Below are positions 1 through 12,539 of a DNA stretch of 64,000 nt, piece after piece. Both the position numbers and the translations under genes were made by a program. Position 1 is the first letter of the stretch. The number at the start of each line of letters is the position of its first letter. Location: positions 1,196,384-1,260,383 of the forward strand of contig JAKULF010000013.1 of the NCBI GenBank assembly GCA_022661535.1, given 5' to 3'. This stretch comes from Eutypa lata (lineage: Eukaryota; Ascomycota; Sordariomycetes; Xylariales; Diatrypaceae). The notes beneath the pieces are model-generated. The model was given only the letters and a program-made list of their open reading frames with translations, was not told the origin of the DNA and did no database searches.

Positions 1-3000
1 AAAAAAAATACTTTAATTAAAGTAATAATTTATTAATATAAACAATATTAATTTTTAAATTCCCGCTTTATTAAATAATAATTATTTTTCAAATCTTAAA
101 TTATTTAAAATATAATATATATACGTTAATTTAATCATTTTTTACGATATTTAAATATTAAATCATTAATTATTAAAATTAATAAATAAAGTTTTAAATT
201 AATTAATTTTTTAAATATTAATTAATTAATATTTATAAAAAGCGTTATTTTAATTAAAAATCTTATATTTTCTTTAAAATAAAATATTAAATATATTATC
301 TTAATTATAAATTAATTATTAAAGTTTAATTATAACGAAATTAATTAATTTATAATTTTAAATAATTCGGCAATTTTTATTTTTTTTTAACGAAAATTAA
401 AAATATACACTTTATTTATTTAACTTTAAATATATAAATTTAATTTTTTTTATTTAAAAGTAAATTTTATTAATAAATTTCTTTTTATTAAAAATATATT
501 TAAATTATTTTAATTAAAAAAACTTAATATTTTTATTAATAATAATAAAATATTTAATTAAATTCGTATTTCGAATATCGTTAAACGATTTAATAAAATA
601 ATCGTATTAAATATAATATAATCGTTTAATTAAAGCTTGTTTTTTTAATATATTTATTATTAATTTAATAATAATTTCGAATTTATTAAATTAATCGTTA
701 ATTATAAATTAAAGATTATTTAATAAAGGTTTTTATTATAATTTTCGATTTATAATTAATTATTTCGGATTTATTTAAATTATAATTTAAGGTTAAAAAA
801 TTATAATAAAAGATTTAATAATAACTTTATAAAAATAAATTTATAATTTTAATTTATATAAATTTAAATTTATATTAATTATACGTAATATTTTCTTTTT
901 ATTTTTTAAATAAAATTTAAAATTTTTTTTAAAGCTTTTATTATATAATATAATATTAAAAGTTAATATTTTATTATTAATATCGTTTAAAGTTAAATTA
1001 ATTTTATTTTAATTATTAATAATATTTATAAAGAAACATAATAATATAAAAAATAAATTTATTATTAATTTCGTTTAATATAAAATTTCCGAATTTTAAA
1101 TAAAATAATCGAAATTATAATATATAATATAAAAAATAAAAAGTAAAAATAAGTTATTATTAAAGAAAATTATTAACGTTTTTTTTATTAACGATTTCGA
1201 TTTTAAATTAAAAGAAATAATTAAAAAAAGTTTATTAAATTTATTTTTTAATATATAAAAAAAAAATATTTAAATAAATATTTAAATTTAATCGTTAATA
1301 TTTAAATATAAATTAAAAATTTAATTTATAATTTATAAATTTATTTTTAATAAATTTTATTTAATAAGAATAAATATAACGAAAATAATAATATAACGAT
1401 TTATTTTTTTTTTTAAATTAAAAAATTAAAAGTAAAGAATTAACGATATAAAAGAATTCGAAATAATAATAGTAAATTTAATAAATATAATTTATTTTAA
1501 TTAAATTTAAATAATAATATTATAAGTTATAAAATTATAATTTATAAAAGCTTAACTTTATTTTAAGTTTTTTTTTAATTTTTTAATTAAGTTTAACGTT
1601 TTCGATTTTATATAATAGCGTATTTAACGATGTTAAATAATTTCTTTATTAATTTACGATAATATTTAATTTTCTTTTTAAAATTTAAATCGTTATTATT
1701 TAAAAAATTATTATTTTTTATATTAAATAATTTTAAGTTTATATTTTTTATAAAAGTTAATTAAGTTATTTTTTTATAAATCGATTTTTTTTTTATTAAA
1801 ATTAAATTAATTATAATTATAAGTTTTATTAAAAGAATATAAAATTACTTATCGATTTTAATAAAAGTAAAATATTTAATTTTAAAATTAATATTAACGA
1901 AATTTCGTTATAATTAATTTTTATTTAATAATAAATCGTAAAATTTATTTATATTTATAATAAAAACTTTAATTATTAATAAAATTTTATTAATAATAAA
2001 TAAAAAGATTACGTAATAATTAATTAAAAAGATATTATTATTAATCATTTTTAATTTATATTTTTCTTAAAGTTTAAGCTTTTTAAATTTTAATTTAATA
2101 ATAATATTAAGATTAATTAATTTTAATAAAAATTTATAATTAATAAAATATTTACGTATAAATATATCGTTTATTTTTTTATTAATAAATTCGAAAAAGA
2201 TTTAATTATTATTATTTTTAATTTAATTAATAAAGTTAAATTTATTTATATTAATATATATATAAGTAAAGTGTAATATAAGTATTAAAAAATAATATTT
2301 TAATGGTATTTTAAGCTTACGTTTTTTCGTAAATAATTTAAATTATTTGTTAAGTTAAGCTTTTATAATTAAGTTTTAATTTAAGAATTATCTTTAAATA
2401 ATGTTCGAAAAAGAAGTTATATAAAGTAAGTTATTTATATTAATTTAATTTTTAACGTAATCTTTATATATACGAATCGAAATTATATCGCTTTATTTTT
2501 ATAGTTTTATAATTTTTTTATATATATAAAATTTAATATTTATTAAGCGTTATATAAAATCGTTTGCATTTATAAAATTAAAATTAAAAAGATTAATCTT
2601 TTTTAATTTAAATAATAATTTATAAAGATTTATAAAATTATATTAAAACTTAATTAATAAATTAAACGAAAAAGATTATTAATTCGAGATAAGTTTTTAT
2701 CGAAGTATATCTTTATCTTTATTAATATTTATATATAAAAAAGATATTATAAATTAAGTTTTTATATAAATTTAATAATAAAAAAAAATAACGATTCTTT
2801 AATAATATTTAATAGTTTTTTATTTAAATTATTTATATATTTATTTAAATTAAAAGGTTTTTATAATTTTTTTTTAATTATATAATTAATTTTTATATTA
2901 ATTAATTTTAATATTTCTTTAAATTTTAATAATTTTAAAATTAATTTATTACGATTATAAATATTTCGAATTTAACGAATAATTTAAAATAATTAATTTA

Positions 3001-4975
3001 AGTATAAATAATTAAAAAATATATATTCTTTATAATTATAATTATAATATATAAAAATAAAACATGTTTTATTTTTATAATTATTAAAGTTACGTTAAAC
3101 TTATTAAATAAAAAAAGTAATTATACTTTTTTAATTAAAAAAACTTAAACTTTATTAATCGTTATTTTATTTATTTCGTTAATTAATTTATTACGTTTAT
3201 ATATTTATTAAAAATGTTTAAATCGAATATATTTATTATAATAATTAATATATTTATTCGTTATATTAAGCGTTTAAAATAAATATAAATTTAAAAGTTT
3301 TTAATAATAAAATAATCGAAGTTTAAAATTATTAATCTTTTTATACGATTAAAATTATTTTATTTTTTTTTATTTTTTTAATTATTATTTTTAATTTATA
3401 AATCGTATTTTTAATTATTAATTTAGTTTTTTTAATATATCTTTTAATTTTATTAATAAAATTATTTTCTTAACTTAATATTATTTTATAAAAAATAATA
3501 ATATCTTTTATATTATAAAACGTATAACGTTTATTTATTTTATTAATATTATTAATTTTATTTTTAACGAATAAATAATTAATAATTTTATTTTATAAAG
3601 TTTTATTTTTATAATTTTCATTTAAATATATATATTTATATATTTAATTTCGAAGTTTTATTAATTAATAATCGTTAACTTTTTAAAAAAATTTATTAAT
3701 TTGTTTTATAAAAATAAAAAGCTTTTTTTTTAATTAACGTTTAAAATTATTAATCTTTAAAGTAAATTTAACATCGTTCGTTTTTATTTAAATAAAAAAT
3801 CTTTTATTAAAGTTAAATTTTAAGGAATTATATTTTATTTATTTAAATTCGAAAAGTTATAAATATTAAAACTTTATATTACTTCGTAAATTATTCTTAA
3901 ATAAAAAACAAAGCTTAATTTTTTTAATTTTTTCTTTTATTATAAAATTTAATTTCTTTACATATAACTTTAAATTATTAATATACTTTTTAAAAAATTT
4001 CTTTAAAAATCCTTTAAATATAAGTTAATTTATTTTAATAATAAATAATTTAAAAACTAATAAAGTATTATTAAAAGTTAATATAAAGATTAATAAAATT
4101 ATCGATTTAAAAGTTAATTTTAAAAAATTAATAAATTAAATTATTAATTTGGAAATAATTAAAATATTCTCGTATTCTTTAATTATTTATATAAACTTTT
4201 CGGCTTTAATTAAATATTTTAAAGTAACGTATAATGTTTTAATTAAAATCGTTTTAAATTTAAAATTTACGACGAAGATTATAATATATATAATAAAAGA
4301 AATAATAATTTATAAAATTATTTAAATAATTAATAATTCGATTTATAATAATTAATAATTATAATTTTTTTTAATTAAAAAATAAAAAATATTAAATTAT
4401 TTTAATAAAAAATAAAATAAATAATAATTTATAATAAATAAATAAAGGTTTTTAAAAGCAATTATATCGATTTAATATATAAATAAAGTAAAAGGTATTA
4501 TACGAATTTAAGATAACGTAAATTAATATTAAAAAAAAAAAATTTAAATTAAAAATTTAATTTTTATTTATAATAAATACATTTTATTTTAAAAAAAAAA
4601 AATTTTTTTAACTTTTTTTCGTTTTTTCGTATCGTAATAATTAAATATATAAATAATTTTTAATTATTTTAAAATAATAAATCTTTTAATAAAAAACTAA
4701 AAAAATAAATAAATATAATTTTCGATTAATTTAAAATATAAATTAATTTAATTAATTAAAGAAATTATACAAAATTAAAAAATTTAATACGAAGATAAAA
4801 ATAATAATTTTAATATTTTTTTAAGTGATTAAAAAGTAATTAAAATATAAGTATTTTATTTAATTTTTAAATAATAAAATGAATCTTTAAAGCGATCCGT
4901 AAGGTTTAATTATTTAAATTTTATTTTTATATATTAATGAAAATATTATAATAATAAAATAAGAATAAAGGTGTA
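1..4975. repeat. AT-rich RIP-mutated block
   Basis: This block is almost entirely A and T. The few remaining C and G lie mainly in CpG, CpT and their complements, and CpA is rare. No frame stays open for 60 codons. That pattern fits transposable-element DNA saturated by RIP. I could not assign a specific element here. The change to ordinary composition near 4975 is abrupt. Confidence 0.85.
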
Positions 4976-5099
4976 ATTGTAGTTGTATTCTTTAAATATC
5001 TTTCTGTTAAGCTAAGTAGTGGGGAGACCTATCTAATAACCGAATTACGTGACCTACTTACACTGCGGATCTTCTGTTAGGGTATAATGTGTACACTAA

Positions 5100-6035
5100 A
5101 TGGATGGCTTTAGTGACCTATTATACCACCACTACGCATTTATAGAGGGGGTTTCCCCTTTAGAAAGAGTAAGCATTAATTATTATGTGACTTACTGCTT
5201 ATATAACTATCTGGGTATCTCTGTTATTCATTTTAGACTACTCTGGTATTTAACACTTTGCTTTAAGGCTGTTAACCCAGCTATATATATAATAAGTAGG
5301 CATAAGAACCGTGATTCTTCATATACAGATCAGAAAACGTCCGTTAATGCATTTACGGCACTAGAATTTCCAATAGGGGGTTTACTAGCTCATCTAAAGC
5401 TTGATGGATGAGCTTTACGATATTCAGGATAGAGGGGCAGAGTTCGCTAAAGTAGATAGTGCTAAACGGGCTATCACTTTGGGGCAAGAGAAAATGAATG
5501 AATTTCGGGACCGTGAAATCGTGGTGTCCTATTTGTGGCAGTATATGAAACTTTATTCTATGCGGGTTGGTGCTGTTAATCGGCTTACTGATAGGTCTCA
5601 TCTTCTTTCCGTTAGCTTACCCGCCCGAGCGTCTATCCCGTGCCAACATAGTTGCGAGGCGTCTTCGAGCCCACCTTACGAAACTACATCTTATCGCATT
5701 GGACGATTATGTGTCAAAAGAGATACCAACCTAGGCGCTTTGGCGAGGACCTATCTTTGATGGCATTCGGCAAATTAGATGGCCACAACGGTGATGATAA
5801 CTTGTTCAAGTCGCTCCGTAACTTACCCACAAGCCGTGATGTTTTGATATATATTGACATGATTTCCAGAGGTTTGCTTATTTCAAGGCTTCATTACATA
5901 GAACTCTCAATCGAACCAAACTCCGAGCACGGGCTCACGTTTTCTACCACTTATTTGGTTCTGAGCGCTGTCATATCAAGTAAGCAGAACTTAGATGGAG
6001 GGGGAAAAGCTATCTTATGCGACGAGCAGTTCTAA
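5100..6035 (+). pseudogene. Unassigned, probably decayed coding stretch
   Basis: Three short overlapping plus-strand frames follow one another: 5100-5411 (103 codons), 5401-5760 (119 codons) and 5652-6035 (127 codons). I recognise no family in any of them. A further frame over about 5548-5733, which opens after a stop codon, encodes a hydrophobic, membrane-like stretch (FILCGLVLLIGLLIGLIFF) followed by a basic segment. This could be the transmembrane tail of a gene whose frames are now broken or are joined by introns I cannot place. Base composition is intermediate between the RIP block on the left and the intact P450 island on the right, so partial decay at the island edge is plausible. I cannot exclude that it is simply non-coding. 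Confidence 0.25.
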
Positions 6036-7099
6036 AAGTCCCGCAGGAAAACTTCAAGGAACTGGGAGGGAAGATCTGAGCAGCGTGGGCAGCTTACGGG
6101 ATGACTCTCGTGGAACAGAGAAGCGACGGGGGGCGATATTGTGGTATTGAACGGGATTCATGTAGTGAGGCACTCTAACATAAAAGCTGTCCAAGCTGAT
6201 GATGACTACGTCCGGGCACGGTGAAATGGACAATATAAAAAAACTACCATGTTTAATAATGCCTCGTGGTATCTACTCCAGCCTTCTCTGTTCTCGTCCG
6301 ACTATTGGCAGCTGTACCTAGATACAGAAGGGATGTAATTAAAGACTTCCGCTTATAAAAGGTAATGGACTTCCCTTTTACTTGTTTTCCTTATTCTCTT
6401 CCCTTCTTTGCCTCAATGTTCTCCTCGATAGAGTAATAGCACCTGGGCTGCAGGCCTTGTCCCAGTTCGTGTAAGCTCGTCATGACACAACCCGTAATAC
6501 CAATGCCCAAGTATCAACAACCCGTTTAAATAACTTTGACGCAATACGATTCATTTACTATCATAGTTTAGGTAAGTCAAGGGCGGATAAAGAAGGGACA
6601 ACCTATGCCGCGACGTTGCAAATCTCTGCACACCAATAGGTTTGTTCTCTTGGCTTTGCATGCGTATTTGAAATAGATTGGATAGTTACACTGACTCTGC
6701 TTCCAGTAAAAAGAAATTCATAGCACTGAGGTTGTGTCAGTTTTCAATAATACAATAATAAACAACCGGGCTCATATTCACCACGCTTTACTATCTCGAC
6801 TCCAGAGAATTGTGCCCCGAGGGAGAAGATGGGCAAGAAGAAAAAGGGGCAACCCCTTTTGCGCCAGTAGAAAAACTCCACCCCGGCACCTTTCCTAGTT
6901 ATCGGATCTCAACTCAAGTAAAAACTTGTTGAATTGTTGTAAAAAAGTTTCGATTCATATCTAAAAATAAGGCTTGGAAACTTTTATAATCGATTCGGTA
7001 TCACTCCACTAATAGGAAATTTCGCAGCTATTATTTGCTGCTTAGGTAGGTGTTCTTCTTAGTCCCGCCCGCCTCAGGCACCGGTAATGTCTTTACTAA
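6036..7099. other. Intergenic, no gene seen
   Basis: Ordinary-composition sequence between the unassigned stretch and the 3' end of the P450 gene. I see no frame with recognisable protein features, no RNA gene and no clear repeat. The right end is the probable 3' UTR and terminator region of the P450. Confidence 0.6.
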
Positions 7100-8473
7100 T
7101 TACGAACTACCTCCCGAGTAAACCTTCTTGAAAAGAAGCTCTTTCGCTGGGTCTGGAGCAGAAGTGAGTCCGAACTCCAGGTTCTGATAGCGTTCCTTCT
7201 CGCCATCCTTCATACGGATGTCGTACGCCAGTAGCGTTCGTGCTAGAATCATCTTAATCTCATTCGCGGCGAAAAAGCGCCCAGGACATGCATGGCGGCC
7301 GTAACCAAAAGACCCGAGCAAGTGCGAGATGGAAACGAACTGATGCCGCGCGTCTTCCGGGCCATCGTTGCGCATCTCGGAAAAGCGCCAGGGGTTGAAG
7401 GTATCCGGATCGGGAAATATTTCTGCATCGCGGGAGATTGCATCGCTGGGGATCTCCAGTATAGTGCCTTTGGGAATGAACTGGCCGTTGGACAAAGTAA
7501 ACGCCTGCAGTGCCCGACGCTCGAACGTGGCAAAGGTCAAGGGATGAAGACGGAGGGACTCTTTCATAAAACTGTCCATCTTCTTCAGACGCTGGAGGGC
7601 TGAGTTGTTAAGAACACCTTTGAAATCTTGAAGAACTTGCTTAATCTCCTCACGCAAGGGTTCTATGCAGTCGGGTCGGCTGGCGAGATCGTAGAAGATG
7701 TTGGTGGCGGTGATGCCAGTGGTATGGAATGCCACGAAGGTGAGACCGAGTTGAATCAAGGCTATGTCTCTAACCCCTCCAATCCCATCTTTGGCGCCTT
7801 GGCTCATTAGCCAAGTGAGCATATCTTCAGGTAGTTCGTCACCGTCAGCGATCGCCTTGCGGCGTGCCTCGACAGTGGGAGTCAGTAGCACCAGAAATTC
7901 GCTCTCGCGCCTGCGAAGAGCTGCTACAGATTCGAGGTTTCTTGCTAGAAATGGTTTCAGCAGGAAATTGGCGCTCTTGATATCCACCACAGCTCTTGAG
8001 AGTTCGAGAGTATAGTTCATAGCCACCTCAATATAGCGCTCGTCATGGCATAGCTCAGGTCCGATGAAAACACGACCGGATATAACAGCAATGAGACGCA
8101 GCAGCTTGGTGTAAATATTTATGGGGGTCCAATCCTCGCAATGCCCAAACTCTTCGAGGACCGCCTGATCCGCTTCAGCTACCATGATGGGGTTCAGGCG
8201 GGCAAGAGCAGGGTTCAGATTGGCCCTTATAATATGAGGCGTGACGTGAAAGAACTTGGGAGGAGGCGAGTTGGTATATTTTTGCTCGAAGGACTATTAT
8301 ATAGTAAGTAGTTGCAACTAACGTCTTTCTAATGCTGAATTTTCTAAACTATACTAACCTCATTATGAGCCTCCTCGAAGCTTAGCACAGTAGGTGGCAG
8401 TTTCTTCAGCTCGGCGAGATATTTGGGGGAAACGACAAGTTTCTCTCCAGCTAGGAGACAGTTATTTTCCACT

Positions 8474-8511
<38 letters not shown>

Positions 8512-8873
8512 CAACTATAATTGTGAAATCAACCTACAGTCTTCAGCAGTGGTGACGCGAAAGCCGAGAGAATCTTTGAACTGCGCATGATCTGCGTTAG
8601 ATCAGATCATGAGCGCGGGTTGAGAATAAATTCCGGAATTATGCTTATCAAATTAATTACCTTTTGATAACTTTCGATGTATATTGACTTGGAATTCTTG
8701 AGTAAAGCATCACGTCTTGACTTCGCTCCAAGCTCTGCGCCCCATAAGGGGACTTTGGATAAATGTCTCTTTGAAAACACGCGAGGAATAATGAGTGTAC
8801 CGATGACCAAAAGAGCAAGCGTGAAAATGAGACACATTTGGCCATTTACGACCATTACCGGCTGAGGTTCCAT
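7100..8873 (-). CDS. Cytochrome P450 monooxygenase
   Basis: Haem-thiolate monooxygenase. The minus-strand CDS joins 8873-8661, 8580-8538, 8471-8359 and 8293-7100, giving 520 residues, the normal length for a fungal microsomal P450. Residues about 12-33 form a single N-terminal membrane anchor, so it should sit on the ER facing the cytosol. The I-helix motif is AFHTTG (311-316), ExxR is ESLR (368-371), the PERF-type arginine is in PWRF (about 426), and the haem loop is FGYGRHACPG with the axial cysteine near 459. The HTTG I-helix and GRHACPGRFFA loop resemble fungal P450s of gibberellin and indole-diterpene pathways; the substrate is unknown. Introns are 80, 66 and 65 bp. The second contains a (GA)16 tract on the transcribed strand directly before its acceptor. 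The gene is divergent from the FAD-linked oxidase and probably shares a promoter with it. All catalytic motifs are intact. Confidence 0.93.
8477..8508. repeat. (CT)16 microsatellite in P450 intron 2
   Basis: Thirty-two bases of perfect CT dinucleotide lie inside the predicted second P450 intron (8472-8537). In the transcript this reads as (GA)16, ending a few bases before the predicted acceptor, where fungal introns usually have pyrimidines. Confidence 0.95.
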
Positions 8874-8987
8874 ATTTGACTGGATGTGAAGGCATACAAA
8901 GCCACAGGGATATTATGTCAAGCTCTCATTCTTAGACATTACATTCGAATTAGCACGTTATATATACATCAGAGGCCGGCGACGCAT

Positions 8988-9000
8988 TGCCGACCGGGAT
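8988..9000 (-). promoter_or_regulatory. 13-bp CGG-rich motif, minus orientation
   Basis: TGCCGACCGGGAT is the exact reverse complement of the motif at 9411-9423. It contains CGG/CCG triplets of the kind bound by Zn2Cys6 regulators and lies about 115 bp upstream of the P450 start. A binding role is inference. Confidence 0.4.
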
Positions 9001-9410
9001 CGCAAAGTTTGCAGTCATCCGTATAATTAACATTCTACCCTCATTGTCCTCTCACTGTGCTACTACGTCTCATACTCGTTCTCTGTCAACAAAACAACTG
9101 GATGATACATATCGTTTTTAATAATCATGAGCAATGACCTAGTGTCAGTTTAGTACTCTAGCTGTGACAAGAATCGGCTTGAACTTGGTGGATGGCTGGG
9201 CTGGCTGGGGATTCCGGCAATAGCATCGGTGTTGTATTGATCGGAGCGGGGCTGTCGGCATCGATTCCTTGCATGCAAGCAGCTAAGTTCCTGCGTGTGG
9301 CGCGTGTCCGGAAGCAGAAATCACCGAGAACTTAGTTCGGGAACATACACAATAGCAAACCAGGACTCAAGGCATAAGCCTCGATACTCTATACCTACCC
9401 ATCAAGGTTA

Positions 9411-9423
9411 ATCCCGGTCGGCA
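9411..9423 (+). promoter_or_regulatory. 13-bp CGG-rich motif, plus orientation
   Basis: ATCCCGGTCGGCA is an exact inverted partner of 8988-9000 inside the same divergent promoter, about 190 bp upstream of the FAD-linked oxidase start. It is a candidate operator for the AflR-type regulator at 18.4 kb or for another zinc-cluster factor. Confidence 0.4.
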
Positions 9424-9614
9424 GCTTCGGGTATGGGTTCGACGCTTAGATCGTACTTGCTCCGCTTTCTAGTCACCGATGCTTAGCGAGGTTGCTTAGA
9501 ACACAGCGTTGGTGAGGGTCGATCAATGGCCCCCTAAGAGAGGTTGGTATCCTAAGATGCATTAGTTAAACCGCATGTAGTTATAACGAAGTCAAGAGCG
9601 CGGAAGACAAACTG

Positions 9615-11588
9615 ATGCTATTGACCTCTATCACATCAGTACCAATGCAATTTTCTAATTTTACCCAATGGGTAACTGGGACTTGGCCCCTAGGTCTAGA
9701 TCTCCTGGGACTTGGGGCTTCAGAGTGCAAATGTGTAAGCTGCCTTGACCTATTGCATGTTTTACATCCTACCCCATCTGATCGTTACTGCAGACCTCGA
9801 AGGACCCGTGCTGGCCCTCAAGTGCAGAATTTGAGGCTCTAAATAGAACAGCTTCGGGTCGTCTCATTCGCGGTGTTCCTCCTGGATCCGTTTGCTATCC
9901 TGATCAACCTGATTTTGACGAGGAACGATGCGAATTCGTCAGGCAGAACTGGTTCACATCCGGCTTCCACGCTGATTACCCTATTAGTATAGGGTTTCCG
10001 GCATGGGCCGGTAACGCTTGCCCGCCGATATACCCAAATGGCACCAGTGTCACTGGGGACCCGAACGCTGGCCGGAAGGGTTGCTCATTGGGGGCATCTC
10101 CAGAATACGTTTTGAATGCTACTAGTATTGAAGATATCCAGACAGTTGTGCGGTTCGCCAAGGAGAGAAACATCCGGTTGAATGTCAAATCAACAGGACA
10201 CTCCGTTGAAGGACGAAGCACGGCCGCTGAAAGCATATCGTAAGTTGAGGAATCATGCAGCCTGGTTTTTCTTTTGCTCTGACTCCTACAGGATCTGGAC
10301 CCATCACTACCTATCACACGAGTATCATGCTAGGTTCCGACCTGACTCTTGTCCTGAGTCTTACCCGGAGCATATGGCCGTGTCGCTAGCGTCTGGAGCC
10401 CGTATCCGGGATGTTTATGAGTTTGCATACCGGCACAATGTCGTAGTTGTTGGCGGCTCCGCAGAGGATGTGGGAATTGCGGGTTGGCTCACGGGAGGTG
10501 GTCACGGCCCCCTCACCAGTCTGTTCGGACAAGGTTCAGATAATATTATGCAGGCCACTATCGTCACTCCTAACGGCGATGTTGTGACTGCTAATGCATG
10601 CCAGAACGCCGACCTGTTTTGGGCCATCCGCGGAGGCGGGGGTGGGACCTTTGGTATTCTTACCCACGTCACTATGAAAGCCTACCCATCGCCAAGCGCG
10701 GCCACTCATCGGCTGGAAGTAGTAGCGAACGGCCCCGATGACGGAGCTACTTTCTGGAAGGCAGTCGCCGGAGTCTTTAGTCTACTTCCCCATCTGAAGA
10801 GCAAGGGGTTTGCGGGGAATATTTTCCTCGATCGGCCCCCGTACGTTCCAAAACTAGCTCTCCACTGGACACTCAACTTCTTGACCCCTGAATCTTCCAT
10901 GGATACCACCCACGCGGCGGAGCGTGTGCTTGAACCCCTACAGCTATACTTAGATACCCAATCACCACATATCTCGTACAACTCGAAGCTAAGTTTCTAC
11001 CCATCGTGGTTCCAATCCTGGAATCACACGGTTCACACCGAGCCGCACGCGGTTGGCGCATTCGGCGTCGCAATGGCGTCACGTCTCATACCAGCCGCCA
11101 GCCTCGATAACACTACAGGTTTCCTAGAACTCACTCTGCAGTCGGTTTCTGAGAGTGTTACGGGGTTTCAGGCTCACCTAGCGATGTACGAGCCGTCGCT
11201 TTCCTCGTCGCAGGGGCCCACCGCCGAGGAGCTCCGCAAAACGTCACTTCCGCCTCATTGGCGCACTGCAGTGTTGCAGCTCTTCACCGTGACCACGTTT
11301 CCGGACTATGCAACGGCAGCTGAGAAAATGACAGTGTTTGAGCATGTGACCAACGGGCCGGGCAAGCTGATCAAGCAGCTGGCGCCCGATGGTGGATCAT
11401 ACATCAATGAGGACGATCCTTTCAATCCTGACTGGCAAAGGGACTTTTTCGGAAGCCAGGATAACTATGAATCGCTAAGACGTGTCAAGAACCAGGTGGA
11501 TCATGATGGGCAGCTGTGGTGTGTCAGCTGCGTCGGAAGCGAGGCATGGACGGAAGACGAGAGCGGCAGGCTTTGCCGGGTGGCATAA
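9615..11588 (+). CDS. BBE-like FAD-linked oxidoreductase
   Basis: Flavoprotein of the FAD_binding_4/berberine-bridge-enzyme family. The CDS joins 9615-9734, 9794-10239 and 10292-11588, giving 620 residues. The conserved N-terminal block ECKC...DPCWPSSAEFEALN spans the first splice, which supports that intron. The KSTGHSVEGRST segment carries His176, the expected 8-alpha-histidyl FAD site. GGGHGPL (257-263) is the second flavin-contact loop. No cysteine sits where bicovalent BBE enzymes have one, so FAD is probably attached only through His176. The C-terminal BBE motif NPDWQRDFFG begins near 567 and ends in a cysteine-rich tail typical of fungal members. The start may be ATG 9615 or ATG 9645. 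The hydrophobic LGLDLLGLGAS before ECKC looks like the end of a secretion signal, so an upstream exon is possible. In fungal clusters such enzymes dehydrogenate or oxidatively cyclise intermediates; the substrate here is unknown. Confidence 0.9.
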
Positions 11589-12539
11589 ATTATAGGTACC
11601 TACCAGTTGATCAGTACAACTACATCCATTATATTTCCTATATTCCAGGAGGATATTTACCGATTTGGGCTCCAGGTCTTGGAGATAAAAGATGAGTAGG
11701 TGCGAAAGACGACAGAAGTATCCTTTCCTATATTCAATTAAAGACACGGTTTAAAGGCGCACCATTGATCCCCCCCCCCCAAGCCGCTATTTAGCATGTT
11801 GGGATCTGAATGCAAGTCATTATATTTGATTCTAAATCTTGTATAGCTAAATGTCGGTACAACAGGATATATTAATTAAATTGTTAAACTTAATTGTTTA
11901 AGGCTTAAATATGCGTATAATTAGTTCACTTATAAAGCTTAATAATCTTAACCCTTATATTTAATATAATTAATTTCGAATGTGCAGGTACTCGAGATTA
12001 TGAGGCATTGACAAGGTGTCAGGGATAATTGGCCCAGTACTCTCTCTTCCTGTCAGCGGAACAAAATTAATAGATCCTCGTGCACTCATGTGAAGGAGAT
12101 GTACCCGGCGTAGGCTTTACTCTACAATGCTCACAAGCTCGTACTAATAGTTTGGAAATGGATTATTGTAGTTGCACCCCAAGCAGAGCAGTGCTGGCCT
12201 AGGATCTTTTAGTAAAAGATCGGGCGTCCAAACATTATTAGTTTGCACGCTTGTTATACCTTATATTCTTACAGCTGCTTTGTTCCCCATAGCATCATTT
12301 TAAAGAACATATCGGCAAGACGCGCGCATAGAGTTGTTTATCACTGTAGCTTATCTATTGGACCTACAGTATTACGTCTCGTCCTCGACAATCCCGCGTA
12401 TATGCCGCTTCAGGGCCGTCCTTGTAAGTCAATGACTTCTTGCTGAGATCTAACATTGTTCTACTCGCCTAGGATAAATCTGCTTAGTGCTACTTAGTGC
12501 ACATCCGGCCACCAAATATTCTTAAGGCATAGCGGCGCT
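11589..12539. other. Convergent intergenic region with AT-rich patch
   Basis: This lies between the 3' ends of the FAD-linked oxidase and the monooxygenase fusion, so it should hold both terminators. There is a short poly-C run near 11770, and an AT-rich patch at about 11810-11985 resembles the RIP blocks and may be a small decayed insertion. No credible gene is visible. Confidence 0.55.

Larger units (their letters stand above)
8874..9614. promoter_or_regulatory. Divergent promoter between P450 and FAD-linked oxidase
   Basis: These 741 bp separate the two start codons, and no coding frame is evident. On the minus strand a TATA-like GTATATATAA lies at about 8957-8966, roughly 85-95 bp before the P450 ATG. 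An exact 13-bp motif occurs twice in opposite orientation (see separate entries), and TTCGGGTATG at 9426-9435 recurs twice upstream of the cupin gene. Co-regulation of both genes from this region is inference. Confidence 0.6.

Noticed and set aside
1..4975. Mitochondrial DNA inserted in the nucleus as the source of AT-richness
   Set aside because: There are no tRNA genes, no long frames and no mitochondrial protein motifs. Specific CpA loss fits RIP better.
8581..8593. Upstream acceptor for P450 intron 1 giving a residue run IMRSSK
   Set aside because: It shifts the frame away from the conserved KDSLGFRVTTAED segment; the acceptor 11 bases downstream keeps it.
10182..10291. A 468-codon frame starting at 10182 as the whole FAD-linked oxidase
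   Set aside because: That frame reads through an intron (10240-10291) and in the wrong frame upstream of it. The spliced model restores the conserved FAD-histidine region and extends to 620 residues.
12243..12446. A 67-codon gene in the convergent intergenic region
   Set aside because: No recognisable features; it lies in the expected terminator region of two convergent genes.
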